From Glycine soja (lineage: Eukaryota; Streptophyta; Magnoliopsida; Fabales; Fabaceae): a stretch of 64,000 nt of DNA. Each line of letters opens with the position of its first letter. The stretch's first letter is position 1. This document shows, in pieces, positions 63,625 to 64,000 of the stretch. The stretch covers positions 50,086,111 through 50,150,110 of the forward strand of contig NC_041003.1 of NCBI RefSeq assembly GCF_004193775.1, given 5' to 3'. Made by a program: the position numbers and the translations under genes. The notes under the pieces are model-generated. The model was not told the DNA's origin. It searched no databases and was given only the letters and a program-made list of their open reading frames with translations.

Positions 63625-63863
63625 GACATCAGCAGAACCCCAAGGCCAAACGAGAAAATGGTGTTGCACTGATACTGCATGAAAGCCTCGGGGCGGAGAA
63701 AGATTGACATCTTGTCGCACGTGGTTCCACTGCATGCCTTGCAAGGAAAAACTATTGCTGGAGAAAATGAATTTGGCAGGTGACAACTGACAAGAGCACC
63801 TTCCGTATGTCCTCTACCACCCTCTTCACTAGTGAAGCTTTTCCAGAGCTACTTGGATGAGCA
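63625..63863 (-). pseudogene. PCNA exon-1 relic (third copy)
   Basis: On the minus strand, AKFIFSSNSFSLQGMQ aligns with PCNA (AKFVFSSRGLSLKAMD in the gene at 4722-5852). A shift of frame then gives FLRPEAFMQYQCNTIFSFGL, matching the EAFEHYRCD...SMGL segment. Upstream, GTGGTAGAGGACATACGGAA parallels GTGGTAGAGGCCATAGAG in exon 1 of the intact gene. Frame shifts and stops break it, and only part of exon 1 is present. Confidence 0.8.
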
Positions 63864-64000
63864 TATATTTTTTTCTTTCTCACTATATTCTTTTTTAATA
63901 TATATGAACCAGCAAGTCAGAAACCTGTTAAGAATTAAGCTTCTGTAATGCATTACTAACCAATTCTTTTAACAGAACGTTCCTTCTGTATAAAATGCTC
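63864..64000. other. Window end, AT-rich
   Basis: No feature recognised. Confidence 0.5.

Noticed and set aside
1..64000. CRISPR arrays, bacterial operons, organelle inserts, intact autonomous transposons or viral genes
   Set aside because: None seen; the window is ordinary plant nuclear DNA with non-autonomous or decayed elements only.

Overview
This is a plant nuclear genomic window. The genes have short exons with GT/GC...AG introns, the background is very AT-rich, and MITEs are common. Protein identities and MITE types fit a dicot, most likely a phaseoloid legume such as Glycine; the species call is inference. There is no sign of bacterial or organellar DNA.

Layout: (1) 318-3853 (+), 3' half of an enolase of the ENO3 type, with the 5' exons outside the window. 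(2) 4722-5852 (-), a full-length but strongly diverged PCNA-like gene in four exons. A broken PCNA exon-1 relic follows at about 7.8-7.94 kb, and a third lies at the far end (about 63.6-63.86 kb). (3) 10660-12405 (-), a two-exon DUF641 (GIL1/UNE1-like) gene. (4) 15413-18827 (+), nine-exon plastid ADP-glucose pyrophosphorylase small subunit. (5) 18.9-31.1 kb, a gene-poor AT-rich desert holding a putative solo LTR and a degenerate repeat block. (6) 31136-35700 (+), a two-exon STERILE APETALA-type F-box gene with a 3.1-kb intron. (7) 41398-47487 (-), eight-exon HY2 (phytochromobilin synthase) whose introns have collected several MITEs. Two unassigned exon-like segments lie just beyond its stop. 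(8) 47.5-54.8 kb, intergenic, with a non-autonomous Mutator-like element bearing a perfect 9-bp target duplication. (9) 54837-55301 (+), intronless SNEEZY-type F-box gene. (10) 59784-61901 (+), intronless J-domain/DUF3444 protein, followed by a decayed partial tandem copy of itself.

The genes do not form a pathway cluster: glycolysis-type enzyme, replication clamp relative, starch synthesis, organ-size F-box, light-receptor chromophore synthesis, gibberellin-related F-box and co-chaperone. The most interesting observations are the diverged intact PCNA-like gene with same-strand relics at both ends of the window, the altered catalytic position and GC-AG intron in the ENO3-type gene, and the two orphan exon-like segments downstream of HY2. 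I did not find a convincing new multi-gene system.
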